Shown: positions 8,985-18,636, counted from the stretch's first letter. The stretch: 64,000 bases of DNA from an uncultured Phascolarctobacterium sp. (GCA_900541915.1 UQLS01000009.1:5836-69835); one strand, 5' to 3'. Program-made: numbers and translations. Notes: generated by a model from the letters alone, not told the origin.

Positions 8985-9878
8985 TTAAGCCCGCGGATGT
9001 GCTTTATCATAAACTGCCCGCAGCCTTTTATTAGTTAGATGCGTATAAATCTGCGTAGTTGCAATATCAGCATGACCTAAAAGCTCCTGCACTACGCGTA
9101 AGTCTGTTCCATTATCTAAAAGATGCGTTGCAAAGGAATGGCGCAGCATGTGAGGAGTTATATTCTTGGTGATACCAGCATTTTTGCCATAAACTTTTAT
9201 AATCTCCCAAAAACGCTGCCTGGTCATAGGTCCGCCCCATAAGCTGACAAATAAGTTATCAGGCGGCTTGCTGTTACCTTTTACCAGCTGCGGCCGTATT
9301 TCCTGCAAATACTTTTCTAAATATTTTACTGCCGTTCTGCCAAGAGGTATTATTCTTTCCTTAGAACCTTTGCCAAAGGCAATAATATATTTCATCTGCA
9401 GATTCACATTGCTGACTGGTACATTTAGTAACTCTGAAACACGCATACCGGTAGCATATAAAACTTCCAGCATGGTTTTATCACGAAATCCCTCTATAGT
9501 ACCTAAATTAGGCTCATCCAGCAGGGCGTCTACTTCCTCTACACTGAGTACTTTAGGCAGATGAATCCCTTTATTAGCAGCTTCAATAACCTCAGCAGGA
9601 TTACTGCTGATATATCTTTCTGCTGCTAAAAAGCGATAAAAAGCTTTAATTGATGCCAGCTTTCTTGCTATCGTTGCCGGTGACTTACCGTCACTTTTCA
9701 GCTGTTTCATATATGTCAGCAGCTGCCTGCGCGTAACAGCAGCTAAATCATCCTCCGACTGCAGGTCTAAATACTTCTGCAGCAACCGCAAATCTCGCAG
9801 ATAGGCAGCCCTGGTATTCTCTGACAAGCCTAATTCCACAGTAAGATATTCTACAAATAATTCCAGATAATTGAACAT
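8985..9878 (-). CDS. xerD: Tyrosine recombinase XerD (XerC/XerD family)
   Basis: A site-specific recombinase that resolves chromosome dimers at dif during division. About 297 residues: an N-terminal SAM-like core-binding domain (1-85) and a catalytic domain with ATGMRVSELL (first Arg), GKGSKERIIPLG (Lys), HMLRHSFATHLL (His-x-x-Arg), LLGHADIATTQIYTHL (His and the nucleophilic Tyr). The ATG at 9878 has GGGG six bases upstream; a TTG at 9890 would add four residues. The lack of phage genes argues for the housekeeping enzyme. XerC cannot be excluded by eye. It lies 53 bases downstream of hfq. Confidence 0.88.
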   Translation of the reverse strand: MFNYLELFVEYLTVELGLSENTRAAYLRDLRLLQKYLDLQSEDDLAAVTRRQLLTYMKQLKSDGKSPATIARKLASIKAFYRFLAAERYISSNPAEVIEAANKGIHLPKVLSVEEVDALLDEPNLGTIEGFRDKTMLEVLYATGMRVSELLNVPVSNVNLQMKYIIAFGKGSKERIIPLGRTAVKYLEKYLQEIRPQLVKGNSKPPDNLFVSLWGGPMTRQRFWEIIKVYGKNAGITKNITPHMLRHSFATHLLDNGTDLRVVQELLGHADIATTQIYTHLTNKRLRAVYDKAHPRA

Positions 9879-9931
9879 ATAATGCCCCAAAAAAGAAAAA
9901 CAACGCCTCAGCGCCGTTTTTCTTCAGTTAA

Positions 9932-10180
9932 TCAGTCTCTTTTTTCCGGCTGCATAATAGTTATATTAGCAGCAGGAGAAATAGTAGAGATTGCATGCTT
10001 ATATACTAATTGTTGTTTGCCTTCATTTTCAATAATAACGGTAAAGTTATCAAAACCTCTTACAAGGCCACGAATTTGAAAGCCGTTCATCAGATAAATG
10101 ATAACACCCAAATTTTCTTTACGCACATGATTTAAAAAACTGTCCTGCAAATTCATTGCCGGTTTTACTGTATTATTCAC
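9932..10180 (-). CDS. hfq: RNA chaperone Hfq
   Basis: A hexameric Sm-like RNA-binding protein of 82 residues. Visible are the N-terminal NLQDSFLNHVRKENLGVIIYL (Sm1) and the Sm2 signature YKHAISTISP. The start is GTG at 10180, seven bases after GGAGGAATC, and the family N-terminus begins here. The order miaA-hfq matches the well-known cluster in Proteobacteria. The C-terminal tail is short, as in Firmicutes Hfq. Confidence 0.95.
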   Translation of the reverse strand: MNNTVKPAMNLQDSFLNHVRKENLGVIIYLMNGFQIRGLVRGFDNFTVIIENEGKQQLVYKHAISTISPAANITIMQPEKRD

Positions 10181-10227
10181 GTAGATTCCTCCAAACCAGG
10201 TTACTGTTCTTTTTAATATTATTTATA

Positions 10228-10256
10228 ATTGTACAACAGTTTAATTTTTTAGACAA
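10228..10256 (-). promoter_or_regulatory. Predicted promoter of hfq
   Basis: TTGTCT (10251-10256) and TACAAT (10228-10233) on the minus strand are 17 bases apart, in the 106-base gap between miaA and hfq, so hfq can be made independently of the miaB-miaA block. Confidence 0.6.
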
Positions 10257-10286
10257 GATATCTGTAAAAATACGTTTTAAGCAGTT

Positions 10287-11207
10287 TTACCACTGCTTTT
10301 TTATTTCACTGTACATTGCTTCTACTGCTGATGCATAATCAGGTTCTGCGCTAAGCTCCAGCCACTTGATATAAGGCATCTTCCTAAACCAGGTCAGCTG
10401 CCTTTTGGCAAAATTACGCGTAGCCTGTTTAAGTTTATCCACCGCAGCTGCGTAATCCATATCTCCCTGCAGATACCACACCATCTGACGATAACCGATA
10501 CTCTGCATTGACTGACAGGAAGCAGGTACGCCCTGCTGCAGCAAACTCTGTACTTCCTCTTCTAATCCCTGCTGCAGCATAATATCCACACGCTTTTCTA
10601 TGCGATTGTATAAATCTTCCCTCGGCATATTTAAACCAAATACGATGGCATCATAACGCTCTGCAGATGCATGCGTACATGCTACAGTTTCTCCCTGCAT
10701 AGCAGATTCAATAGCACGTATCACTCTGCGGGTATTATTCATATGGATATTACTAGCAGCTTCAGAATCTAACTGCAGAAGCCTTTCATATAAGGATTCC
10801 TTACCATTTTCCTGTAAAAAAGCTTCTAATTCTTCACGTAATGTATCGACTTTATCAGCTCTGTTGAAAGAGTAATCTTCCAATAAAGCTTTAATATATA
10901 GGCCTGTTCCACCAGCAATAATAGGTACTTTGCCTCGTGCAGTTATTTCTGTAATCAGTTTTTCGGCCTGAGTTTTAAAATCCACAACATTAAATTCGGC
11001 ATCGGGAGGCAAGATATCAACTAAATGATGAGGTACTTCTGACAATTCAGCAGCAGAAGGTTTAGCTGTGCCAATATCCATTCCTCGGTAAACCAGCATC
11101 GAATCACCGGAAATAATTTCTCCCTGCAACTTTTTTGCCAGTTCCACAGCGCAATGACTTTTTCCGGTAGCCGTAGGCCCAAGGATAACTACAACTTTTT
11201 CTTTCAT
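10287..11207 (-). CDS. miaA: tRNA dimethylallyltransferase
   Basis: Adds a dimethylallyl group to A37 of tRNAs reading UNN codons; MiaB, encoded upstream in the same run, then methylthiolates it. The 306-residue protein has the P-loop GPTATGKSH at residues 9-17, GDSMLVYRGMDIGTAKP near 34-50, GGTGLYIKALL, and the C-terminal KQATRNFAKRQLTWFRK region typical of MiaA. It lies 9 bases after the RsmJ-like gene. Confidence 0.95.
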   Translation of the reverse strand: MKEKVVVILGPTATGKSHCAVELAKKLQGEIISGDSMLVYRGMDIGTAKPSAAELSEVPHHLVDILPPDAEFNVVDFKTQAEKLITEITARGKVPIIAGGTGLYIKALLEDYSFNRADKVDTLREELEAFLQENGKESLYERLLQLDSEAASNIHMNNTRRVIRAIESAMQGETVACTHASAERYDAIVFGLNMPREDLYNRIEKRVDIMLQQGLEEEVQSLLQQGVPASCQSMQSIGYRQMVWYLQGDMDYAAAVDKLKQATRNFAKRQLTWFRKMPYIKWLELSAEPDYASAVEAMYSEIKKQW

Positions 11208-11216
11208 CTTGTTACC

Positions 11217-11993
11217 TCATCTTCTTATAATACCGTATTTTACCTTACTGTATCTGCCGCCGCAGATTTCAGTGCAGCCATATTCCCGCAATATTTTCTC
11301 ACTGCGTTCCTTGATAACTACCATAGGCGCTGCTTCAAGAGCGAGCCGAACAGTATGCAGTGTCAAAGGCTGCACATAAGCAATTGGCCTAAGCACCTGC
11401 ATAGCAGATGAACCGCTCACGGGAAAACGGAACATGGGGTCAAAATACACTGCATCAAAAGCATCTTTAGTACATTGCTGCAAATAATCAGCAGCGTTCA
11501 TTTGTATAGTTTCAATTCTTCGCAAGGCCTCAGTAAGGTCACTGTCTTCTGCCGTATAAGTCTGTAATCCCTTGCTCACCACAAACCACAGCAGTCGCGA
11601 TGCCTCCAAGCCAATAACTTTACCGGAATCCCCCACTAAATAACTGGCAATCGCTGCATCACTGGCTAAACCTAATGTAGCATCTAAAATCTTCATGCCC
11701 CTATGTATATTTAAGGCTGCGGCAAAATTATCATTTTCACCGTTCTTAAGCCTTTGTATACGCAGTACTGCCATACTGGGATGATAAAAAAATGTTCCGC
11801 CACTATTAACAATACGCGGGCCGTCAGCAGCGGCTACCAAAACCGCATCAAGCTGTTTTTCCTGTAATAATGTTTCTAACTTACCGTATTGTTTACGAGG
11901 AATGTATTCACTTTGCAGCTGACTGGCCCATATTTGAGCTTCTTCGAGCAAATTATCCTGGCAATTACGTCCGGTTGTTACCGCAAAATTCAT
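11217..11993 (-). CDS. RsmJ-like class I SAM-dependent methyltransferase
   Basis: A 258-residue putative RNA methyltransferase. It has KILDATLGLASDAAIAS (SAM-binding motif I region), GLEASRLLWFV, a DPMF motif at the expected catalytic loop, and a segment VVIKERSEKIL. This combination resembles the RsmJ/DUF548 group, which methylates G1516 of 16S rRNA in E. coli, but it is distant and the exact target is unknown. The ATG overlaps the mutL stop codon (TGATG), so the two are translationally coupled. Position between mutL and miaA suggests an RNA substrate. Confidence 0.65.
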   Translation of the reverse strand: MNFAVTTGRNCQDNLLEEAQIWASQLQSEYIPRKQYGKLETLLQEKQLDAVLVAAADGPRIVNSGGTFFYHPSMAVLRIQRLKNGENDNFAAALNIHRGMKILDATLGLASDAAIASYLVGDSGKVIGLEASRLLWFVVSKGLQTYTAEDSDLTEALRRIETIQMNAADYLQQCTKDAFDAVYFDPMFRFPVSGSSAMQVLRPIAYVQPLTLHTVRLALEAAPMVVIKERSEKILREYGCTEICGGRYSKVKYGIIRR

Positions 11994-13924
11994 CAAAAGC
12001 CCGTCCTTTTAAACATTTTATAAAGCTGATTACTGTCTATCTCTATCATGCAGGGTCTGCCATGAGGACAGGTAAAGGGATGTTCCGTATTGCACAAATC
12101 AATAATCAGCTGACGCATCTGACGCATATTAAGCAGCTGCCCTGCTTTGATAGCAGCCTTGCAGGCCGTCATATGCAACAGCTCCTGCCGCAAATCACTG
12201 GCAGTTACATGCTTCATTTCTTTTAACATCCTGCCAATCTCCAAAATAAATTCTTCCGCATCCTCTACTTTGATATCCGTTGGCAGGCTTGAAACTCTAA
12301 GTGTCGCCTCACCACCGGCGCAGGCATCAACACCCAAACGCAAAAAATCATCATGATATTTTTTCAGAAGCGCAATCTGCTCTTCGTCCATATCTATATA
12401 CAGCGGCATCAACAGCTGCTGTGCCGGAATATTTTCTCTGGCAGCCACCAGCTTATCATACAAAATACGTTCATGCGCTGCATGCTGATCTATCAAATAC
12501 AAAGTATCTTCCGACTGTGCAATAATAAAAGTTTTATCCACCTGTCCAATGGGCCAGATAACATCTATACCATTATCTGTATCAGTAAACTCTACCTTTT
12601 CCTTAGCAGTCTCCGACAGCGGTTCTGCTGCTGCAAAGGCTTCCCGCGTTTCACTGATGGTATACACAGGTGTTTCCTGCGGTATATGATAACTCTTTTC
12701 AGCAGGATGTTTCACTTCCGGTATATACATCTTGGCGTTGTCCTGCACAGCGTTATCGCAAGTTGACGTTTCAGGAGTTTTAAAAATATCACCGATGGGA
12801 CCAACTTGTTTGAACACAGGCTCAAATACTTTGATTTCTTCTTTTTTCTGCGGAATCTCTTCGGCTGGCTGAAACACCTTCAATTCTGAATCTGGCAAAA
12901 GAGAAATAGATTCCGACTTCTTGGCACTCATCGGACGGGTCAAGGCATCCGTTAAAGCCTTATATACAGCCTTATACACACTGCTTTCATCGCTGAACTT
13001 AATTTCACTTTTCTGCGGATGCACATTAACATCAATGCTGGCAGTATCAACAGTTATATTAAGCACAGCAAAAGGAAAGCCGCTTTTTGGTATTTGTGAC
13101 TGATAAGCATGGTCAATAGCCTTACCTATCATTCTGTTAGTAATCATGCGTCCGTTGACAAATAATGTCTGCCATTGACGCGTTCCTTTTAGTACAGTTG
13201 GCTTGCCAATATAACCGCTGACTTTGATTTTCTCATCAGCAAAATCAACTGTCAGAAGCTCATCAGCAACATCTTTGCCATACAGAGCCCTGATAACAGT
13301 AGCTAAATTGCCATCACCAGGAGTATGGAGCACTTCTTTATCATTACTTGATAATTTAAAGCAAACATCCGGTCTGGATAATGCCAGCTTAGTTAAAAGT
13401 TCACTAATATAACGGCCTTCGGTCGCCACTGTCTTTAAAAATTTTCGGCGTGCCGGCACATTAAAGAAAAGATTTTCTACTATTACCGTTGTACCTGCGT
13501 TACCGCCTACCTGCAGGCACTCTGTCTGTTCTCCGCCGTCGATACGTATAGAAGTAGCAAACTCTTCTGTTTCCGGTCTGGTAATCAGGTTAAAATTTGA
13601 AACAGAAGCAATACTTGGCAAAGCTTCACCGCGAAATCCCAAAGTATGCAACTGCATTAAATCCTCTGCAGTCCTTATTTTACTGGTAGCATGGCGCAGT
13701 ACAGCTAATTTAGCATTTTCTTCCGACATTCCGCTGCCGTTATCCGCAACTCTTATATATTCTGTACCACCGGCAAAAATTGCTACATCAATTTTATCTG
13801 CCCCAGCATCCAAAGCATTCTCTACCAATTCCTTGACAACAGAAGCAGGTTTTTCGACAACTTCACCTGCAGCAATCTGGTTCGCGGTATTGACATCTAA
13901 AAGCTGTACGTTCTTTACTTCCAT
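11993..13924 (-). CDS. mutL: DNA mismatch repair protein MutL
   Basis: Links MutS recognition to strand incision. The 643-residue protein has a GHKL ATPase N-terminus (NALDAGA, DNGSGM, GFRGEAL), a low-complexity linker (about 340-450) and a C-terminal dimerisation/endonuclease domain. The metal-binding endonuclease motif reads DQHAAHERILYD at 479-490, so the second acidic residue is Asp490 where most nicking MutLs have Glu. ACKAAIKAG and CPHGRP near the end are the other endonuclease-domain motifs. Its ATG overlaps the mutS stop by one base. Confidence 0.96.
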   Translation of the reverse strand: MEVKNVQLLDVNTANQIAAGEVVEKPASVVKELVENALDAGADKIDVAIFAGGTEYIRVADNGSGMSEENAKLAVLRHATSKIRTAEDLMQLHTLGFRGEALPSIASVSNFNLITRPETEEFATSIRIDGGEQTECLQVGGNAGTTVIVENLFFNVPARRKFLKTVATEGRYISELLTKLALSRPDVCFKLSSNDKEVLHTPGDGNLATVIRALYGKDVADELLTVDFADEKIKVSGYIGKPTVLKGTRQWQTLFVNGRMITNRMIGKAIDHAYQSQIPKSGFPFAVLNITVDTASIDVNVHPQKSEIKFSDESSVYKAVYKALTDALTRPMSAKKSESISLLPDSELKVFQPAEEIPQKKEEIKVFEPVFKQVGPIGDIFKTPETSTCDNAVQDNAKMYIPEVKHPAEKSYHIPQETPVYTISETREAFAAAEPLSETAKEKVEFTDTDNGIDVIWPIGQVDKTFIIAQSEDTLYLIDQHAAHERILYDKLVAARENIPAQQLLMPLYIDMDEEQIALLKKYHDDFLRLGVDACAGGEATLRVSSLPTDIKVEDAEEFILEIGRMLKEMKHVTASDLRQELLHMTACKAAIKAGQLLNMRQMRQLIIDLCNTEHPFTCPHGRPCMIEIDSNQLYKMFKRTGF

Positions 13925-16485
13925 TATCTACCGCTCTCCTTTCTTGCCTCATCCTGCAATTTATACAAAGCATTCATAGCTTCAATAGGTGTCATACTCA
14001 TAACATCCAGCTTTAAAATTTGTTCAGATAAACTGCTGGTAAACAGTGAATCCATAGGCTGCTGTCTACTTTCTATGATTTTAACAGCAGGTACATTTTC
14101 AGTACCGTTATCGTATTCAGCCAATATTTCATTAGCACGCTCCAAAACCTTTTTTGGCAGTCCAGCCAGTCTGGCTACATGTACGCCATAACTTTTGTCA
14201 GTACCACCTGGCACAATGCGACGTAAAAAAACTATATCGTTACCGCGCTCTTTAACGGCAACTGAATAATTTTTCACACCTTCCAGCTCATCTTCCATAG
14301 CAATCAGCTGATGATAATGGGTAGCAAATAAGGTTTTTGCTTTAATACGGCTATGAATGTATTCCATAACGGCTCTTGCAATACTCATACCATCAAAAGT
14401 ACTTGTACCGCGTCCCACTTCGTCCAGAATAATCAGGCTGTCTTTTGTTGCATAGCGCAGTATCTGTGCTACTTCGTTCATCTCTACCATGAAGGTACTC
14501 TGCCCTGTTGCCAGGTCATCACTCGCACCGACTCTGGTAAAAATCTTATCTACAGGGCAGATACTTGCCTGACGCGCCGGAATAAAAGAGCCAATTTGCG
14601 TCATCAGTACTAAAAGCGCTACTTGACGCATATAAGTAGATTTACCAGCCATATTAGGGCCGGTAATAATTATCATGCGCTCACTGCTGTCCAAATTAGT
14701 ATTATTAGGCACAAAAATTTCTTTTTCCAGTAAGCGTTCCACTACAGGATGCCTGCCGTCAACAATTTTTATTGCGCCTTTATTATTCAGTTCCGGACGT
14801 ACGTAATTATATTTATATGCCGCCATTGCCAGTGCCGTTAATACATCTACAGAAGCTACTGCTCTTGCTGTTTGCTGCAATTCAGCAATCTTAGCACGAA
14901 CTTTTTCGCGCAGGCAGCTGAATAAATAATATTCCAGCTGCTGTATTTTTTCTTTCGCACTTAAAATCTTATTTTCAAAGTCTTTAAGCTCAGGAACAAT
15001 ATAACGTTCTGCATTAACAAGAGTCTGCTTTCTGACAAAATAATCCGGCACACTGGAAGACTGGCCTTTAGAGACTTCGATATAATAACCAAAAACCTTA
15101 TTAAAGCCCACTTTAAGAGTCTTAATTCCAGTTTCATCTTTAATCTTCTGCTCAAAATTCTGCATCCATGTTTTATTGTCTTGAGCAATAAGATGCAGTT
15201 CATCCAGTTCGCTGTTATAACCGCTTTTTATCATGCCGCCCTCACGTACAGAGAACGGTGGTTCATCAACTACAGCACGCTGCAGTTCATCATTAAGCTC
15301 TGTATGCAGATGCATGTTGCGATAAATTTTCTGCAAACTGCTGCTGCTGCATTTTGCCAGCAAAGATTTTAGTTCTGGCAAAACTGACAAAGAAGTTCTT
15401 AATGCTACTAAATCTCTGGCGTTAGCACTGCCAACTTCAATACGGGAAATAATTCTTTCCAAATCAAAAACAGTTTTTAATTTTTCTGTAACAGCTTCAC
15501 GCAGAAGATTATCTTCCAACAATTCTGCAACCGCATCTTGGCGCTGCTTTATATGACCCACATCCAGCAGCGGACATTCAATCCAGCTGCGCAACTTGCG
15601 GGCACCCATAGAAGTACTGGTAAAATCCAACACATCCATCAAAGTACCCCGCTTAGAACCGTCGCGCATATTTTTTACCAGTTCCAAGTTACGTATTGCC
15701 GTAACGTCCAGCTGCATAAAAGCATCCTGCTCAATTTCATGCAGTATGTTAATATGCGTAAGGTCTGACATAACCGTGGCATGCAGATAATCCAGCAAAT
15801 ATTCTACTGTATCGTGCACAAGGCTATTTTCACCGCTGCTGTCAAAGTGCATGGAAAAATAATTGCCCAGTTCTTCCTGCCACATGCTTATAGCACATTC
15901 CGGCAGCTTACTGCGCAGCCATTCATGCAGCTTATCCCAATAATCCGGCTCCTCATGCAGTACTATTTCAGCTGGCTGCAGCCTGAAAAGCTGCTCAGTG
16001 ATATTTAAAAGCCGCTCAGCACCACTGGCAGTAAACCATAAGCACTCACCGGTAGAAACATCAGCTGCTGCCAGGCAAACCTGTTCATCTTTTTCATGCA
16101 AAAACACCAGATATCTATTGCGTTTATCTTCCAGTACCTGTTCGTTGATAGCTGTACCGGGAGTAATAATCTTGATAACCTTTCTCTGCACGATACCTTT
16201 AGCAAGTTTTGGGTCTTCCACCTGTTCGCAAATGGCTATGCGATAGCCTTTTTTAACTAATTTAGCAATATAGCCATCAACAGAATGATACGGCACACCG
16301 CACATAGGCATATTTTCCATTCCGCCTGCACGCTTAGTCAAGGTTATATTCAATTCCCGAGAAGCTGTCACAGCATCCTCGAAAAACATTTCGTAAAAAT
16401 CTCCTAATCTGAAAAACAACAGTTCATTTTGATGCTCTTTTTTAACATCAAGATACTGCTGTACCATAGGAGTGTAATTAGACAT
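13924..16485 (-). CDS. mutS: DNA mismatch repair protein MutS
   Basis: Recognises mismatches and small loops. The 853-residue, full-length MutS1 has the mismatch-contact Phe-x-Glu in GDFYEMF near residue 27-33, the core domain, Walker A GPNMAGKST, the DEVGRGTSTFDG Walker B/D-loop region, TLFATHYHQL, and a C-terminal MutL/dimerisation tail. Its ATG overlaps the end of miaB by 8 bases. The miaB-mutS-mutL-methyltransferase-miaA run has no internal gap large enough for a terminator. Confidence 0.97.
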   Translation of the reverse strand: MSNYTPMVQQYLDVKKEHQNELLFFRLGDFYEMFFEDAVTASRELNITLTKRAGGMENMPMCGVPYHSVDGYIAKLVKKGYRIAICEQVEDPKLAKGIVQRKVIKIITPGTAINEQVLEDKRNRYLVFLHEKDEQVCLAAADVSTGECLWFTASGAERLLNITEQLFRLQPAEIVLHEEPDYWDKLHEWLRSKLPECAISMWQEELGNYFSMHFDSSGENSLVHDTVEYLLDYLHATVMSDLTHINILHEIEQDAFMQLDVTAIRNLELVKNMRDGSKRGTLMDVLDFTSTSMGARKLRSWIECPLLDVGHIKQRQDAVAELLEDNLLREAVTEKLKTVFDLERIISRIEVGSANARDLVALRTSLSVLPELKSLLAKCSSSSLQKIYRNMHLHTELNDELQRAVVDEPPFSVREGGMIKSGYNSELDELHLIAQDNKTWMQNFEQKIKDETGIKTLKVGFNKVFGYYIEVSKGQSSSVPDYFVRKQTLVNAERYIVPELKDFENKILSAKEKIQQLEYYLFSCLREKVRAKIAELQQTARAVASVDVLTALAMAAYKYNYVRPELNNKGAIKIVDGRHPVVERLLEKEIFVPNNTNLDSSERMIIITGPNMAGKSTYMRQVALLVLMTQIGSFIPARQASICPVDKIFTRVGASDDLATGQSTFMVEMNEVAQILRYATKDSLIILDEVGRGTSTFDGMSIARAVMEYIHSRIKAKTLFATHYHQLIAMEDELEGVKNYSVAVKERGNDIVFLRRIVPGGTDKSYGVHVARLAGLPKKVLERANEILAEYDNGTENVPAVKIIESRQQPMDSLFTSSLSEQILKLDVMSMTPIEAMNALYKLQDEARKESGR

Positions 16486-17812
16486 TTTGTACCGCCTTAC
16501 CTTTCACTAACCATGTCTGGGCTGTATCCACTTTAACCATTACTTTATCACCCGGCTGATACACTTTTCCCTCTACCGGCCACAAAACAATCTTATTGGT
16601 ACGTGTACGCCCGGTCCACACAGCAGGATTTCTGCTGGGTCCTTCTGCCAGTACTTCAACAACTTTACCGAGCATTTCTTCATTACGATGCAGACTGCTG
16701 AGATTCTGCACTTCCATCAGACGATTGAGTCTGTCTTTCTTAACATCCAGCGGCACCTGTCCTTCCATTTTTGCTGCAGGCGTACCACTGCGTTTAGAAT
16801 AAATAAAGGTAAAGGCAGCATCAAAGCCAACTTCCTGCACCAGCGCAAGCGTGTCTTCAAAGTCCTGCTCTGTTTCACCAGGGAACCCAACAATGATGTC
16901 AGTTGTAATAGCAGCATCAGGCACATACCTGCGAATCATCTTAATCAGCTCCAGATACTTTTCTCTGGTATAACCCCTGTTCATTTTACGCAAAATTTCA
17001 TCGCTGCCTGCCTGAAATGGAACATGGAAATTTTCGCAAACATGCTCGCATTCGGCTACTGCTTTAATAACCTCTTCATTCATATCACGAGGATGGCTGG
17101 TCATATAGCGAACGCGTTCCACACCTTCGATTTCATTAACACGCCTCAGTAATTTGGCAAAAGCGTCTTTTTCGCCAAAATCTTTACCATAGGAATTAAC
17201 ATTCTGACCTAACAGAGTAAACTCTTTATAACCCTCTTTAACTGCCTGTTCAATTTCAGTCACAATATTTTCGATAGCACGGCTGCGTTCTCTGCCGCGT
17301 ACATAAGGCACTATGCAGTAGGTACAGAAATTATTGCATCCATACATAATGGGAATCCAGGCGGAGAAAGGACTTTGACGCACCATCTTACCTTCAAACT
17401 CACTTTGATGTATGGTCAGGTCAGTATACAAAGCTCCCTTTCTGTCTGCCAGATAATCCGTCAGGATATTTTTGAAATCATTTACATAAGCAGTACCTAA
17501 CAGCAAATCTACCTGCGGATGTTTTTTCAGCAGCTTTTCACCATCTTTTTGCGCCATGCAGCCAGCTACGCAGATAACAACCTCCGGATTTTTGTTCTTA
17601 ACGTTCTTCAGCTCACCAATCTTGCCGGCAATCTTCTTTTCAGCGCTTTCACGCACACAGCAGGTATTAACGATTATTACATCTGCTACATGAAAATCCT
17701 CAGCAGGCATATAACCAAGTTCTTCCAGCTGACCTGCATAATGCTCTGTATCACTGGCATTCATCTGGCATCCGTAATTAAATATATAGTATGTTTTTTG
17801 CTTAGTTTCCAT
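16478..17812 (-). CDS. miaB: tRNA-2-methylthio-N6-dimethylallyladenosine synthase
   Basis: A radical-SAM methylthiotransferase acting on i6A37 tRNA, the product of MiaA encoded in the same operon. The 444-residue protein has the UPF0004 domain with three auxiliary cluster cysteines (YGCQMN, NTCCVRE, VAGCMAQ), the radical-SAM CxxxCxxC as CNNFCTYC, and a C-terminal TRAM domain. The ATG at 17812 is chosen because GGAGG lies 4 bases before it; an ATG at 17833 would include that ribosome site in the coding region. Confidence 0.96.
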   Translation of the reverse strand: METKQKTYYIFNYGCQMNASDTEHYAGQLEELGYMPAEDFHVADVIIVNTCCVRESAEKKIAGKIGELKNVKNKNPEVVICVAGCMAQKDGEKLLKKHPQVDLLLGTAYVNDFKNILTDYLADRKGALYTDLTIHQSEFEGKMVRQSPFSAWIPIMYGCNNFCTYCIVPYVRGRERSRAIENIVTEIEQAVKEGYKEFTLLGQNVNSYGKDFGEKDAFAKLLRRVNEIEGVERVRYMTSHPRDMNEEVIKAVAECEHVCENFHVPFQAGSDEILRKMNRGYTREKYLELIKMIRRYVPDAAITTDIIVGFPGETEQDFEDTLALVQEVGFDAAFTFIYSKRSGTPAAKMEGQVPLDVKKDRLNRLMEVQNLSSLHRNEEMLGKVVEVLAEGPSRNPAVWTGRTRTNKIVLWPVEGKVYQPGDKVMVKVDTAQTWLVKGKAVQNV

Positions 17813-18020
17813 ATATCCTCCATAAATTTTCAACTAATAAATCTAAGTAAATTTTCATTGATATTATTATATTATACCTAAAAAACAAATGCTACGACAA
17901 GGGTAGGTTTTAACTTAAAATCATTGTCAGAAAATTTACTTTTTTAATTCATCCTGCCTTTAATATCTGTATTTTTAATGTTATACTACTTATATAATTT
18001 ATCATATCGAGGTGTGATTC

Positions 18021-18509
18021 ATGGATAAAAACAGCAAAGAACTCCAGCTTAAATTCCTCAGCGATAAAATCGCCCGTCTTGAAATGCAGATTAAGGCTTT
18101 AGAAGCAAAAAAGTCCCAATCTTTGGAAGAATATAAAAAGATACTGAATTCTCTGGAAGACACTTTTAATCCCAAAGCAATCTTCACTAACACTTCACTC
18201 AAGCTTTATCTTTACAGTGACCATGTTGACATCTATGATCCTCTGCACGAATCTGCTCCCCTGCGTTTTTATAAAGATGACATCAGAGCTATTGAAATTG
18301 TTTTGTCAGACAACGAAGATTTCGCCAGCTTCCGTTTCAACCCTCTTGGCTCACAGCTTTTATCCGAAGCAGAATTTGAATCTAACAAAGACTGCTCTTC
18401 CATTCTTACTAAAGAAGAAGGCAAAAAGATTCACAACCTTTTCCAGGAAAACTGGCCCAATGTTGCGCTGACCTTGCGCACTGGATTAAATCAACGTTAT
18501 TACTGGTAA
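18021..18509 (+). CDS. Hypothetical protein with N-terminal coiled coil
   Basis: I do not recognise this 162-residue protein. Residues about 5-47 form a charged heptad-like helix rich in Lys, Glu, Leu and Ala. The rest looks like an alpha/beta domain with several short strands (KLYLYSDHVDIYD, LRFYKDDIRAIEIVLSD, FASFRFNPLG) and ends with Trp. There is no signal peptide or membrane segment. GAGGTGTG precedes the ATG, the codon use looks ordinary for the region, and a strong terminator follows, so it is a real monocistronic gene. It is one of few plus-strand genes here. Function unknown. Confidence 0.7.
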   Translation: MDKNSKELQLKFLSDKIARLEMQIKALEAKKSQSLEEYKKILNSLEDTFNPKAIFTNTSLKLYLYSDHVDIYDPLHESAPLRFYKDDIRAIEIVLSDNEDFASFRFNPLGSQLLSEAEFESNKDCSSILTKEEGKKIHNLFQENWPNVALTLRTGLNQRYYW

Positions 18510-18524
18510 AAAATATCCTTTGCA

Positions 18525-18550
18525 GGCAGGACAAACGTCCTGCCTTTTTT
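18525..18550 (+). terminator. Rho-independent terminator after the 18021 gene
   Basis: GGCAGGAC and GTCCTGCC (18525-18532, 18537-18544) form an 8-bp stem with a 4-base loop, followed by six T. Confidence 0.9.
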
Positions 18551-18607
18551 ATTTAATAACAGTATTTTCACCAGCAGAAAATTTATTTTAAAAATTAGTA
18601 TCAGGTA

Positions 18608-18636
18608 TTGAAATCTGCTTATAATATAGCTACAAT
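18608..18636 (+). promoter_or_regulatory. Predicted promoter of the DUF2939-like gene
   Basis: TTGAAA (18608-18613) and TACAAT (18631-18636) with a 17-base spacer lie 57 bases before the ATG at 18694. Confidence 0.6.

Noticed and set aside
8985..9878. An integrase marking a prophage or integrative element
   Set aside because: The gene is a XerD-type housekeeping recombinase next to hfq; no phage, conjugation or repeat-bounded segment is visible.
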